This document shows, piece by piece, positions 33,472 to 42,134 of a DNA stretch of 64,000 bases. Both the position numbers and the translations under genes were made by a program. The stretch is from Streptomyces sp. AA1529 (lineage in GTDB: Bacteria; Actinomycetota; Actinomycetes; Streptomycetales; Streptomycetaceae). The notes beneath the pieces were generated by a model that searched no databases, was not told the origin of the DNA, and saw only the letters and a list, made by a program, of their open reading frames with translations. Within the stretch, counting starts at the first letter, position 1. Each line of letters opens with the position of its first letter. Location: contig NZ_ALAP01000002.1 in the NCBI RefSeq assembly GCF_000280905.1, positions 1-64,000 on the forward strand. The letters are read 5' to 3'.

Positions 33472-36026
33472 TGGCGTGCTCCTGATCGGCTGTGACGTAG
33501 CAGCGTGCCGGGCCGCAGTGCCCGCTTGACCCGTTCCCGGCGCGGTACCGTCCGCGCGACGGACCTCTCGATCGCGTCGCAGTGCCGCCAGGCGGCCTCC
33601 GCGGCCGCCTCGTCGGGTGCCCGGCCCCCGTAGCCGACCTCGTTCACCAGCCGGGCCAGCGCGGGCAGTTGCCCGCCGCTGCCGCTGCCGCTGCCGCTGC
33701 CGCCGAGCCGCGCGACGCCGAAGGCCGCCACCTCGGTCGCGGTGTGCGCCGCCGTCGCCGGCAGCCCGACCTCGGTGAGCCGGTCGACGATCTGCTGCCA
33801 CGCTCCCAGCACCCGCTGCCCGGGGTCACGGGCGCGTCGGCGCCGACGGCGGACCCGGTGCGGAGCCCAGGCCGCACCGCCGCAGTACGCCAGGAGCAGC
33901 AGCACGACCGCCGCCGAGGCGTACACCCACACGGGCAGCCCACCGCCGCCGGATGGTGCGGCCCCGTCGTGCTGCTTGCCGTCGTCCTGCTGGTCGGGCG
34001 CCGCGGAGGGGGGCGGTTGTTTCGTGATGGCCCGGTCGGTCTTCTCACGCTTCTCGGGCCGCCCGGCCGGCGGGACGGACGAACCGTCCTTCGCCGCCTG
34101 TCCCGGCGTCGGATAGAACGGCACCCAGCCGACGCCCTCGAACCGCACCTCCGGCCACGCCAGCGCGTCCCGCCCGGTGATCTGCGCGCTGCCGTTCCCG
34201 CCCGCGCCCCGGGCCCCGGCGCCGTCCGCGCGGAAGCCGACCGCGACCCGCGTCGGCAGACCCAGCGTCCGCGCCAGCACCGCGAACGACGCCGCGAACT
34301 GCTCCGAGGTGCCGTGCTTGCCGGTCGTGAGGAAGAACTCCAGGTTGCGGTAGGCGTGCCCGGGAAGCGACGTGGGGTCGTAGCGGTAGTGCTCGCGCAG
34401 CCAGCCGGCGAGCCGGTGCGCCTGCTGGTACGGGTAGCTGCTGCCGGCCGTGGCCTCCGCCGCCAGCTCGGCGAACGTCTCGACCGCCTTGATCGGCTTG
34501 CCCGCCGCGTCGGTGCGGGGCAGCGAGGTGGCGGCCGAGTGGGTCGCGCCGTCCGGCACCGCCGCGTATTGGAGCCGCTTGGCGTCGAAGACCGGCGCCT
34601 GCGAGACGGCGGTGTAGGACAGGCCGCGGTTGCGGACACCCGCACCGTCGCCCCCGCCCAGTGCGAGCACGCCGCTGCGCGGGTCGACCGCGAGCTGCCG
34701 CTCCGCGTCGCCGGAGCCGGCCGGGCCGGGCCCCACGGTCTCGGGGGCATCGCCCCTGCCCCGGCGGGTGATCTTCACCGAGGCGGGCCGGTCGGCCGCG
34801 GGCAGCCAGATGCCCGGCAGGTTCTGGAGGGTCACCTGCTGCTCCACCCGCTCCCGGCCGCCCGGGTCGGTGCCCGGCTGCGGGGGGACCCGGCCGCCGG
34901 AGCGGGTCAGCTCGGCGCCGGACGTCCACTTCACGCCGTCGTAGCGGTCCAGCACGGCGAGCCGCCAGTTGTGGCCCCCGGTCGTGGTCCGGGCTCTGAA
35001 CAGCCGCGTCTCCGGGTGCTGCAACCAGGCGCCGACCTGGTCGAGCGGGCTGGTGGACTGGGGGTGCACGGTCGGCGGGCGCACTTGGTGGCGCAGGTCG
35101 TACGGTTCGCGCGCGGCGAGCCCGGGCAGCCGCGGGCCGAGCAGCGCCGCGGCCAGCGCCAGCACCGCGACGACCGGCAGACCGGTGCTCAGGCCACGGA
35201 CCGTACCGTGCCGGGCCGTCGGCGACCGCAGCAGCATCAGCAGCCCCGTGCCGGCCACCAGGCCGGCCGCGAGGGGCGTGTTCGAGCCCGGCCCGGAGAC
35301 GCCCAGCACCAGGGGGACGCCGAACGCGAGCACCGGCGGCAGCGCGGGCAGCAGCGGTGACCGGGTGCGCAGCGCCAGTTCCGTGGCGGCGAGCGAGGCC
35401 GACCACAGCACCGCGTGCGGCAGTACGAGGAATCCGGGGCCGGTCGGTGCGGGCAGGATCGTGGTGAGGACTGCGTGGGGTGCGTCCAGCAGCGTGGACC
35501 GGATCTCGCCCACGGCGCCGCCCGAGGCGAGCCCGCCCGCCGCGTCCCGGAACAGCGTCACGCGCACCGTCACCAGCCACACCACGGCCCCCAGCACCAG
35601 CGAGGGCCACAACGGTGCCGGCCCCTCCCTCCGGGCCCGGGCCAGGAACAGCCCCGCCGAGACCGCCATCGGCACCGGCACGGCGACCAGCAGCACGGGC
35701 AGCAGCGAGCCCACCGGGAACACCCGGTGAAAGCCCAGGCCCGCACCGGCCAGCAGTCCGGCGACCGGCAGCAGGGACCACAGGCGGCGGTGCAGCGGGA
35801 TCAGGCGCGGCGCCGGACGAGCCGGCCTCACCCCTCCGCTCCCGGAGCCGCCCCGGCGCCCGTCGCCGTCCCATCCGCCCTCCGGCGCGGAGGCCACCGG
35901 ATCCGGCACCGTCGCGCCCGGAGCCGTCGGACGCGGCGGCGCCCAGGACGGGCCGTCGTGCCCGGCAGGTCCCGTCGGCCGCACCCCCGGCAGCGCGGCG
36001 GCACGCGGCGAGGAGGCCGGACTCAT
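33468..36026 (-). CDS. Transglutaminase-like membrane protein lacking the catalytic Cys and His
   Basis: This 852-residue protein has a Pro/Gly-rich N-terminus, about six transmembrane helices (85-330) and an extracytoplasmic transglutaminase-like domain (about 490-640). One further helix lies near 709, with a cytoplasmic tail (DUF4129-like region). The usual GxCxxFA motif reads GTSEQFAASF, with Ser near residue 575. The usual HAW motif reads ALAWPEV. The catalytic pair is therefore missing, and a binding rather than cross-linking or protease role is likely. A (gctgcc)n microsatellite encodes a Gly/Ser run near 33675-33707. The start is the ATG at 36026 in an ATGA overlap with DUF58. Adjacency to DUF58 and MoxR is a standard bacterial module. 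Confidence 0.9.
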   Translation of the reverse strand: MSPASSPRAAALPGVRPTGPAGHDGPSWAPPRPTAPGATVPDPVASAPEGGWDGDGRRGGSGSGGVRPARPAPRLIPLHRRLWSLLPVAGLLAGAGLGFHRVFPVGSLLPVLLVAVPVPMAVSAGLFLARARREGPAPLWPSLVLGAVVWLVTVRVTLFRDAAGGLASGGAVGEIRSTLLDAPHAVLTTILPAPTGPGFLVLPHAVLWSASLAATELALRTRSPLLPALPPVLAFGVPLVLGVSGPGSNTPLAAGLVAGTGLLMLLRSPTARHGTVRGLSTGLPVVAVLALAAALLGPRLPGLAAREPYDLRHQVRPPTVHPQSTSPLDQVGAWLQHPETRLFRARTTTGGHNWRLAVLDRYDGVKWTSGAELTRSGGRVPPQPGTDPGGRERVEQQVTLQNLPGIWLPAADRPASVKITRRGRGDAPETVGPGPAGSGDAERQLAVDPRSGVLALGGGDGAGVRNRGLSYTAVSQAPVFDAKRLQYAAVPDGATHSAATSLPRTDAAGKPIKAVETFAELAAEATAGSSYPYQQAHRLAGWLREHYRYDPTSLPGHAYRNLEFFLTTGKHGTSEQFAASFAVLARTLGLPTRVAVGFRADGAGARGAGGNGSAQITGRDALAWPEVRFEGVGWVPFYPTPGQAAKDGSSVPPAGRPEKREKTDRAITKQPPPSAAPDQQDDGKQHDGAAPSGGGGLPVWVYASAAVVLLLLAYCGGAAWAPHRVRRRRRRARDPGQRVLGAWQQIVDRLTEVGLPATAAHTATEVAAFGVARLGGSGSGSGSGGQLPALARLVNEVGYGGRAPDEAAAEAAWRHCDAIERSVARTVPRRERVKRALRPGTLLRHSRSGARQ

Positions 36027-37198
36027 CGCACGGCCTCGCTGCGCCAGGCTGCCACCAGGGACTCCAGCGCCGTCACCCGGAGCTGCGGAACATCGCTGCC
36101 GAGCGCTGACGGCTCGTGCGGAGCGTCCTCCGCCCCACCGCCGGTGCGCAGCACCACCGTGCGGTCGAACCGGCGCCGTACCCGGTCCAGGGCGCCCAGC
36201 CCGGTGGCATCGCCCGTACCGGTGATGACGGTGAGCGACCCGCGGCGGCGTGTCTGCTCCAGACCGTCGAAGGCGCCCGCTGCCGAGGCCCGTTCGGAGC
36301 GGCGCACCAGCGCGAGCCGGTCCAGCAGCGCCTCCGCGTCGTTGCCGCCCGCACCGTCCGTCCGCAGTACCGTCCCGGTCTCGCTCAGCACGTCGACGGG
36401 GAAGTGGGAGCGGGCCGCGGCGAAGGCCACGGAAGCGGCGCAGTCCACGGCCAGTTCGAAGTCGTCCTCGGTGCGGTAGGCAGCGGTACGGGTGTCCAGG
36501 ACGAGGGTGGTGTGCGGCAGCGAGACGTCCACCAGCTGCTTGACCATCAGCGTCCCGGTGCGGGCCGTGGACCGCCAGTGCACCCTCCGCAGATCGTCGC
36601 CGAGCACGTACTCGCGCAACGCGTGGAAGGTCAGCGACCCCTCGTCCGCGGTGTCCGAGGTCGGCCCCTCGACATGATGCGCCGTCCCCGAAGGCAGCAC
36701 CGGCAGCGGACACACCCGGGGCCGCACCAGCAGGGTGTCCGTACCGCCCTCGCCGGGACCGAACACCCGCACCCGGCGGGCGAGCCCGAGCGGGTCCGTA
36801 CGCTCCAGCCGCAGCGGGCCCAGCGTGATCCGCCCGCGCCGCCCGGTGGGCAGCGCGTACCGCACGGTGTGCTCCGCGCCCGCCGCGAGCGGCGGAATCC
36901 GCAGCACCAGCGGCAACTCGCCGCACCGGTCGACGACCTCCAGCCCGCGCCGGACACGGCGCCCGGCACTGGAGAGGGTGACCGACCCGTCCGCGCGGTC
37001 CCCGCGCGCCACCTTCCGCGGAGTGACCCGGCGGCGCGCCGCCAGCCGCGGCGAGCGCCCCGTCCGGACGAGCGCCGCGGCCACCGCGAGCAGACAACCG
37101 ACCCCCAGGACCGCGGCTTCCGGGTAGCCGAACCCGTACCCGGCCCCCACGAGACCCGTACCGCCGACCAGCGCCCCCCAACCCGTCGGCGACAGCAT
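36023..37198 (-). CDS. DUF58-domain membrane-associated protein
   Basis: This 391-residue protein has two N-terminal hydrophobic helices (about 5-45). A DUF58/von Willebrand A-like domain contains the signature DEGSLTFHALREYVLGDDLRRVHWRSTART (described here by its start and end, residues about 185-215) and VLDTRTA. DUF58 proteins are thought to be client or adaptor partners of MoxR ATPases. The gene overlaps MoxR by one base (TGATG) and the transglutaminase-like gene by four, so the three products are made in step. No enzymatic residues are identifiable. Confidence 0.92.
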   Translation of the reverse strand: MLSPTGWGALVGGTGLVGAGYGFGYPEAAVLGVGCLLAVAAALVRTGRSPRLAARRRVTPRKVARGDRADGSVTLSSAGRRVRRGLEVVDRCGELPLVLRIPPLAAGAEHTVRYALPTGRRGRITLGPLRLERTDPLGLARRVRVFGPGEGGTDTLLVRPRVCPLPVLPSGTAHHVEGPTSDTADEGSLTFHALREYVLGDDLRRVHWRSTARTGTLMVKQLVDVSLPHTTLVLDTRTAAYRTEDDFELAVDCAASVAFAAARSHFPVDVLSETGTVLRTDGAGGNDAEALLDRLALVRRSERASAAGAFDGLEQTRRRGSLTVITGTGDATGLGALDRVRRRFDRTVVLRTGGGAEDAPHEPSALGSDVPQLRVTALESLVAAWRSEAVR

Positions 37199-38211
37199 CA
37201 GCCCGCTGCCCCCGCCTGCGGTACCGGAACCGTGGCCAATGCCTCGGCGATCACGTCGACTCCGCTCCGGCCGCTCAACTCGGCCTCCGGCGTGAGGATC
37301 AGCCGGTGCGCCAGCACCGGCCGCGCCAGCGCCTTGACGTCCTCGGGCAGCGCGTAGGTGCGCCCCTGCGAGGCGGCCCGCACCCGCACGGCGCGCAGCA
37401 GCGCCACCGAGCCGCGCGGGCTGGCGCCCAGCCGCACCTCGGGCAGCTCACGGGTGGCCGCGACGACCCGAACCAGATAGTCGTACAGCCGCGGCGCCAC
37501 CTGGATCCGCCGGGCGAGCTGGACGAACTCGGCGATGTGCCGGCTCGTTGCGATGGTGGGCAACTGCTCGACACCCGACTGCGCGGCCGCCCCGGACAGC
37601 ACCGCGACCTCCGAGGCGTGGTCCGGGTAGCCCAGCGTCACCTGCATCAGGAACCGGTCGAGCTGCGCCTCCGGCAGCGGATAGGTGCCGCCCATGTCCA
37701 CCGGATTCTGGGTGGCGATCACCATGAACGGGCGCGGCACCGCGTGGGTGCTGCCGTCCGCGGTGACCTGCCGCTCCTCCATCACCTCCAGCAGCGCCGA
37801 CTGCGTCTTGGGAGAGGCCCGGTTGATCTCGTCGCCGAGCACGATGTTCGCGAAGACCGGGCCCGGCAGGAACTCGAACGCACCGGTGTTCTGCCGGTAG
37901 ACGGTCACGCCGGTGATGTCCGAGGGCAGCAGGTCGGGCGTGAACTGCACCCGGTGCCAGTCGGCGTCCAGCGAGGCGGCAAGACACCGCGCCAGCGTCG
38001 TCTTGCCGGTCCCGGGCACGTCCTCGATCAGCAGATGCCCCTCCGAGAACAGGCACACCAGGGCCAGCTCGACGGTCTCGCGTTTGCCCTTGACGACCCG
38101 TTCGATGTTGTCGCCGAGCGCGTGGAAGCACTGGGCGAGCAGGGCCACGGACTCCTGGGAGGCCGCGGAATCGGTTCCAGCAGCAAGTGTTTGATGGTGT
38201 TCTAGTCGCAC
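37198..38211 (-). CDS. MoxR-family AAA+ ATPase
   Basis: This 337-residue AAA+ chaperone-like ATPase has Walker A VPGTGKTT (Lys70) and Walker B LGDEINRASPKTQSALLEVMEE starting near 125 (Asp127, Glu128). The sensor region FMVIATQNP and the C-terminal lid are also present. MoxR proteins remodel or activate partner proteins encoded next to them, here DUF58 and the transglutaminase-like protein. The start is GTG at 38211, with GGAGG seven bases upstream. It overlaps the stop of the upstream propeller/FN3 gene by 10 bases, showing tight coupling. The longer open frame upstream is antisense to that gene and was not used. Confidence 0.92.
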   Translation of the reverse strand: MRLEHHQTLAAGTDSAASQESVALLAQCFHALGDNIERVVKGKRETVELALVCLFSEGHLLIEDVPGTGKTTLARCLAASLDADWHRVQFTPDLLPSDITGVTVYRQNTGAFEFLPGPVFANIVLGDEINRASPKTQSALLEVMEERQVTADGSTHAVPRPFMVIATQNPVDMGGTYPLPEAQLDRFLMQVTLGYPDHASEVAVLSGAAAQSGVEQLPTIATSRHIAEFVQLARRIQVAPRLYDYLVRVVAATRELPEVRLGASPRGSVALLRAVRVRAASQGRTYALPEDVKALARPVLAHRLILTPEAELSGRSGVDVIAEALATVPVPQAGAAG

Positions 38212-40541
38212 GACCAGACCTCCGGCGAGAATTTGCCCACTTTGTGCTTGGTGGTGCCGACCCACAGGTCGCTGATGTAGGCGGTCCCGCCCTTCCATTC
38301 GATGCGGTCCCAGACGTCGCTCTTCCACTTGTAGGTGTCGTGCGTCTCCATGGTGCCGTGGGTTTGGCAGATCACCTTCAGTCCGGGTGTCTGACCGGCC
38401 GGAATGCTTCCCCGGCGGGTGCCGCTGGTGGTGCTGGGCTCGCTGCGGACACCGACGTCGTCCCCGTCGTCGACGTTGTCGGCGACGTCGATGCTCTTCG
38501 TGTTCGACAGGTTCACCTGGTGGGCCACGCTGCCGCCCGAGCCGGCCGCGTTCCGGGCGGCGACCGTGAGGGTGTAGGTCCTGAAGTTCGTCAGGTTCCG
38601 CAGCCGGGCAGCGGTGTTGCGCCTGCTCCCGTCGGTGTCGGCACCTCCGCCGGTCACGGTGTAGGTGGTGCCCTCGCCCGCGTTGGCGGGTGCCCGCCAC
38701 TTCAGATCGATGCCCTTGCCGCCCTGCGGGAAGTCCTCGGTGACCTGCTGCGGTCGGCCGGGCGCGACACAGGGGCGGGCGGGGCCGGAGCGGCCCGACT
38801 CGGCGGTCCGCCCGCCCGCGAACTCGGCCACCACGGTGAAGCGGTACTGCTTGTCGCAGGAGCCGCCCCGCACCTCGAAGGTGAACGGCCCGCTCGGACC
38901 GACCTTCCCGGGCACGACCCGCGCACCGGCGGGTGCGCCCCTGAGCCGGTATCCGGTCGGCTTGGTCCCGGAGGACGGTGCGAAGGAGACGCGGATGCTG
39001 CCGGCGCCCGACTCGGCCTGCGGGACGCCGGGCGGCCGGGGCTCCGCGGGTTCGTCCTCGGCGTCGTCCGGGGGCGGGGACTTCTTCCCGGGGGTCGGAT
39101 CACCACCGCGCTCGCGGCCCGCCGGTTTCCGCGCGGGCGGGTCGGTGTCCGCCTGCGTGTCGTCCCGGCCCGGCCGCGACGGTGTCTCCGGCAGCGGGTC
39201 CCGCGCCGGATCGCGGCCGCCCCCGTCGCCGGTGCGGTCCTTCTCCCGGGGAGTGCGCCCCGAGGGCGCCCTGCTGTCGTACTTGTGCACCCGGTTGACG
39301 TGTCCGGAGGAGTTGATGACCACGGCGGTCGCGTTGTCCGCGTCGTTCACCCACAGCAGTCCGTCGCGGACGAACAGGCTCAGCTTCCCCGGCTTGCCGG
39401 TGACCTCGACCGGCTCGGTGAGCGCTGCCGCCTCGGTGTCGTACACCTTCAGCGTCCCGTTGCTCCGGTCGGGCACGTAGACCTTCGAGCCGAGTACCTG
39501 CGGCGTGCCGTACCGGTGGTCCGAGGAGCCCAGCGACGCGGTCAGCAGCGAACCCGTACGGGTGTTGACGAGCGCCATCCGGCCCGATTTGCGGGCCAGC
39601 ACGGGCACCACGTCACCGGCGGTCGCCGAGGGGACCAGCACCGAACCGGACGGCTCCTCGGCGACACTGCTGGGCAGCTTGAACCGCATACCGCGTCCGG
39701 TCCGTTCGAGCAGCGTGACCGTCCCGCCCTTGGTGTCGGTCACCACGGGGCGGCCGTCGGCGAGGGTCATCAGCAGCGTGGCGGCCTTGCCGCTCCTGCC
39801 CGCCACCTCGATCCCGGGCGCCTTCCTGCCGTGCGGGAACGGTACGACCTCTCCCTTGCCGGGCACCGGCACCCACAGGGTGCCCTTCGGATCGGCCACC
39901 GCCTTGCCCAGCGGCCCCCTGCCGAGATCGACCGGGGCGCCGACCGGTGTGGTGCGCACCGGGTCGATGCGCTGCACCCGCGCCTTGACGGGGTCCACCA
40001 GATACGCGTACCGGCCGCCGGAGACCAGTTGCAGCCCCGCGCCGTAGCGCGCGGACTGCTCGACCGTGAGCTGCGCGGGGTCGATACGGACGAGCTTGCC
40101 GGTCTTCTCGTCCAGCACCAGCACCGTCTTGCCGTCCTGCGAGATCGAGACCGGGTGGTCGCCCATGCCGGGCAGCTTCACCTTGCCGTCCACGTCTCCG
40201 GTGAGGCCGTTGGCGTGCGCAGCCTCACCCGTGCGCGAACTGGTCAGCCAGGCACCGATGTCGGCCAGGTCGGGCACCGCTCCGGCCGAGCCCGAGCCGA
40301 CCACGACGGACGTGCCGACCAGCGCGCCCACCGAGCACAGCGCGATGTAGCCGGTCGTCCGGCGGCGGTCGGGGCGCACGGCCGCCCACGCGGCGGCCAG
40401 CAGCCCCCCGCACCGCCTGCGGAGCGCGGCGAATCCCCCGGGTCCGGGCGGCTCGCCGGGCCGCTGCGCCGCGTCGACCAGCCGACGCGGACGAAGCCCC
40501 GGCGTACGGTCCTCTTCGGAGCTCCCCCGAGCATCCGGCAT
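38202..40541 (-). CDS. Membrane-anchored propeller/FN3/SH3-like cell-surface protein
   Basis: This 779-residue protein has a cytoplasmic Arg/Pro-rich N-terminus (1-60) and a signal-anchor helix (about 64-88). A YVTN/NHL-like beta-propeller (about 110-430) is followed by a charged Pro-rich linker (about 440-530). Two fibronectin type III-like domains lie at about 545-720. A C-terminal SH3-like module carries LKVICQTHG and GTAYISDLWVGT. It should face the cell wall. It heads the minus-strand operon MoxR-DUF58-transglutaminase-pseudokinase. The extracellular domains suggest wall or ligand binding. The start is the ATG at 40541 after GGGGGGAGG. Confidence 0.85.
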   Translation of the reverse strand: MPDARGSSEEDRTPGLRPRRLVDAAQRPGEPPGPGGFAALRRRCGGLLAAAWAAVRPDRRRTTGYIALCSVGALVGTSVVVGSGSAGAVPDLADIGAWLTSSRTGEAAHANGLTGDVDGKVKLPGMGDHPVSISQDGKTVLVLDEKTGKLVRIDPAQLTVEQSARYGAGLQLVSGGRYAYLVDPVKARVQRIDPVRTTPVGAPVDLGRGPLGKAVADPKGTLWVPVPGKGEVVPFPHGRKAPGIEVAGRSGKAATLLMTLADGRPVVTDTKGGTVTLLERTGRGMRFKLPSSVAEEPSGSVLVPSATAGDVVPVLARKSGRMALVNTRTGSLLTASLGSSDHRYGTPQVLGSKVYVPDRSNGTLKVYDTEAAALTEPVEVTGKPGKLSLFVRDGLLWVNDADNATAVVINSSGHVNRVHKYDSRAPSGRTPREKDRTGDGGGRDPARDPLPETPSRPGRDDTQADTDPPARKPAGRERGGDPTPGKKSPPPDDAEDEPAEPRPPGVPQAESGAGSIRVSFAPSSGTKPTGYRLRGAPAGARVVPGKVGPSGPFTFEVRGGSCDKQYRFTVVAEFAGGRTAESGRSGPARPCVAPGRPQQVTEDFPQGGKGIDLKWRAPANAGEGTTYTVTGGGADTDGSRRNTAARLRNLTNFRTYTLTVAARNAAGSGGSVAHQVNLSNTKSIDVADNVDDGDDVGVRSEPSTTSGTRRGSIPAGQTPGLKVICQTHGTMETHDTYKWKSDVWDRIEWKGGTAYISDLWVGTTKHKVGKFSPEVWSCD

Positions 40542-40842
40542 CGCATCCTCCCCCCGTCACCTCCGCCCACTCCGAGCGGTGTGCCGCACTGTGCAGGTTA
40601 ACCAACCGACGGGGCACGCGGTCAGCATCCGGCAGCGGGCTGTGACAGGAGTATGACCTCTCCGCCACGTAATCATCGCCCCCCGGCCGTCACCCTCCCC
40701 GCGCTGCGTCCCCGTGCGGCGCCCGCCGGTGCCTCCCTGGCGCGCGGCGCCGGCCGGGCAGGACGCTGCCGCGGCGGTCCGCGGGTGCCGGGCCCGCCGA
40801 ACGCTCGGCCGAACGGACCGGTGGAGGAGACGGTTTGAGAGC
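40542..40842. other. 301-base divergent intergenic region
   Basis: No credible gene is present. It must contain promoters for the minus-strand five-gene operon and the plus-strand acetyltransferase operon. A GGTTAACC palindrome lies near 40597-40604. I could not define -10/-35 pairs with confidence. Confidence 0.45.
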
Positions 40843-41418
40843 ATGACCGCCATGGGGCTGACCGAACACGCTTTCACCGTGCACGAAGGTGCCACCGGAC
40901 CCGTCCTGGAGACCGAGCGGCTGCTGCTGCGCCCGCTGACGACGGACCACCTGGACTTCTTCGTCGAGCTGCACAGCGATCCCGAAGTCACCCGCTTCGT
41001 CCCCGCTTTCACCCGCGAACAGGCCCGCGAACGGCTCGCCGGGATCCAGCGGCAGTGGTCCGAGCGCGGCCACGGACTGTGCGCGGTGGAATCGAAGGAG
41101 ACCGGCGCACTCCTCGGCCGCTGCGGCCTCAACCACTGGGAGGAGTTCGACGAGGTGGAGGCCGGATGGACGCTCCGGCGGTCCAGCTGGGGCCGCGGAT
41201 ACGCCACCGAGGCCGCCCGGGCCGTGGTGGAGTGGGGGCTGGAGACGCTGGACGTCCCCTACCTCACCGCCATGATCGCCCACGACAACACCGCTTCCCG
41301 CAAGGTCGCCGGGCGGCTGGGGTTCACGCCCGGGCGCGAGGACACCTTCCTGGGCCACCGCGTCACCGTCCATCTGCGGCACCGGTCCGGCGGCCTGCCC
41401 GGCCACCCGGCCGGATGA
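40843..41418 (+). CDS. GNAT-family N-acetyltransferase (RimJ/RimL type)
   Basis: This 191-residue enzyme has ETERLLLRPLTTDHLDFFVELHSDPEVTRF at the N-terminus, the acetyl-CoA loop SWGRGYATEAARAVVEWG and the motif NTASRKVAGRLGF. These are all typical of RimJ/RimL acetyltransferases that modify protein N-termini or small amines. The substrate is unknown. The start is the ATG at 40843; MGL at 40852 is an alternative. It overlaps the ABC ATPase gene by the ATGA at 41415, forming a three-gene operon with an ABC exporter. Linkage of acetylation and export is possible but unproven. Confidence 0.9.
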   Translation: MTAMGLTEHAFTVHEGATGPVLETERLLLRPLTTDHLDFFVELHSDPEVTRFVPAFTREQARERLAGIQRQWSERGHGLCAVESKETGALLGRCGLNHWEEFDEVEAGWTLRRSSWGRGYATEAARAVVEWGLETLDVPYLTAMIAHDNTASRKVAGRLGFTPGREDTFLGHRVTVHLRHRSGGLPGHPAG

Positions 41419-42134
41419 CAGCGGTGCCCGCGGCGGACCCGCCGCTGCTGCGACTGGCGGGGGTGAGCCGCCGCTACGGCGAGCGGCAGGCCCTGCACCC
41501 GCTCGACCTGGAGGTGCGGGCGGGCACCTGCACCGCCCTGTTCGGCCACAACGGCTCGGGCAAGTCCACCTTGCTGCGGCTCGCCTGCGGACGGGACCGG
41601 CCGACCACCGGCACCGCCCTGTTCGACGGCACCCCGGTCGACGAGGACGACCCGCAGGTACGCGCCCGGGTGGCCGTCACGGGGGACACCGTCGCCTGCT
41701 ATCCGGACCTGACCGTCCGCGACCACCTGGAACTGGTCGCCGTGGCACACGGAGTGGCCGACCCCCGTCCGTGGATCGACCAGGTACTGGCCGACCGGCG
41801 GCTCACCGACCACGCCGACCAGCTCCCCTCCGCGCTCTCCTCCGGCCAGACCCAGGCACTGCACCTGGCCGCCGCGCTCGTCCGCCCGCGGGACCTGCTC
41901 GTCCTGGACGAGCCCGAGCAGCGTCTGGACCCGGCGTCCCGCACCCGCCTCGGCGCGCTGCTGCGCGGCGAGACCGACGACGGCGTCGCGGTGCTGCTCG
42001 CCACCCACCAGGCCGAACTCGTGCACGCCGTCGCCGACCACGTGGTCGTCCTCGAGGACGGCAGGGTCGTCGCCGAGGGCGGCCCCGACGTGCTGGACGA
42101 GGCGGCCGCGCACCCCCGCGGCGGCCCCCGATGA
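41415..42134 (+). CDS. ABC transporter ATP-binding protein
   Basis: This 239-residue nucleotide-binding subunit has Walker A GHNGSGKST (44-52, Lys50), the signature LSSGQ (141-145), Walker B LLVLDEP (161-167) and the H-loop THQAE. It resembles the DrrA/CcmA-like exporter class. The start is in an ATGA overlap with the acetyltransferase gene, and the stop overlaps the DUF6297 membrane gene by four bases. It almost certainly pairs with that membrane protein. The substrate is unknown. Confidence 0.93.
   Translation: MTAVPAADPPLLRLAGVSRRYGERQALHPLDLEVRAGTCTALFGHNGSGKSTLLRLACGRDRPTTGTALFDGTPVDEDDPQVRARVAVTGDTVACYPDLTVRDHLELVAVAHGVADPRPWIDQVLADRRLTDHADQLPSALSSGQTQALHLAAALVRPRDLLVLDEPEQRLDPASRTRLGALLRGETDDGVAVLLATHQAELVHAVADHVVVLEDGRVVAEGGPDVLDEAAAHPRGGPR

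Noticed and set aside
33660..33710. gctgcc hexanucleotide repeat
   Set aside because: It encodes a Gly/Ser run inside the transglutaminase-like gene and is an ordinary coding microsatellite.
40653..40838. Short plus-strand frame before the GNAT gene
   Set aside because: It is Pro/Arg/Gly-rich, has no homology features and lies in a divergent promoter region.
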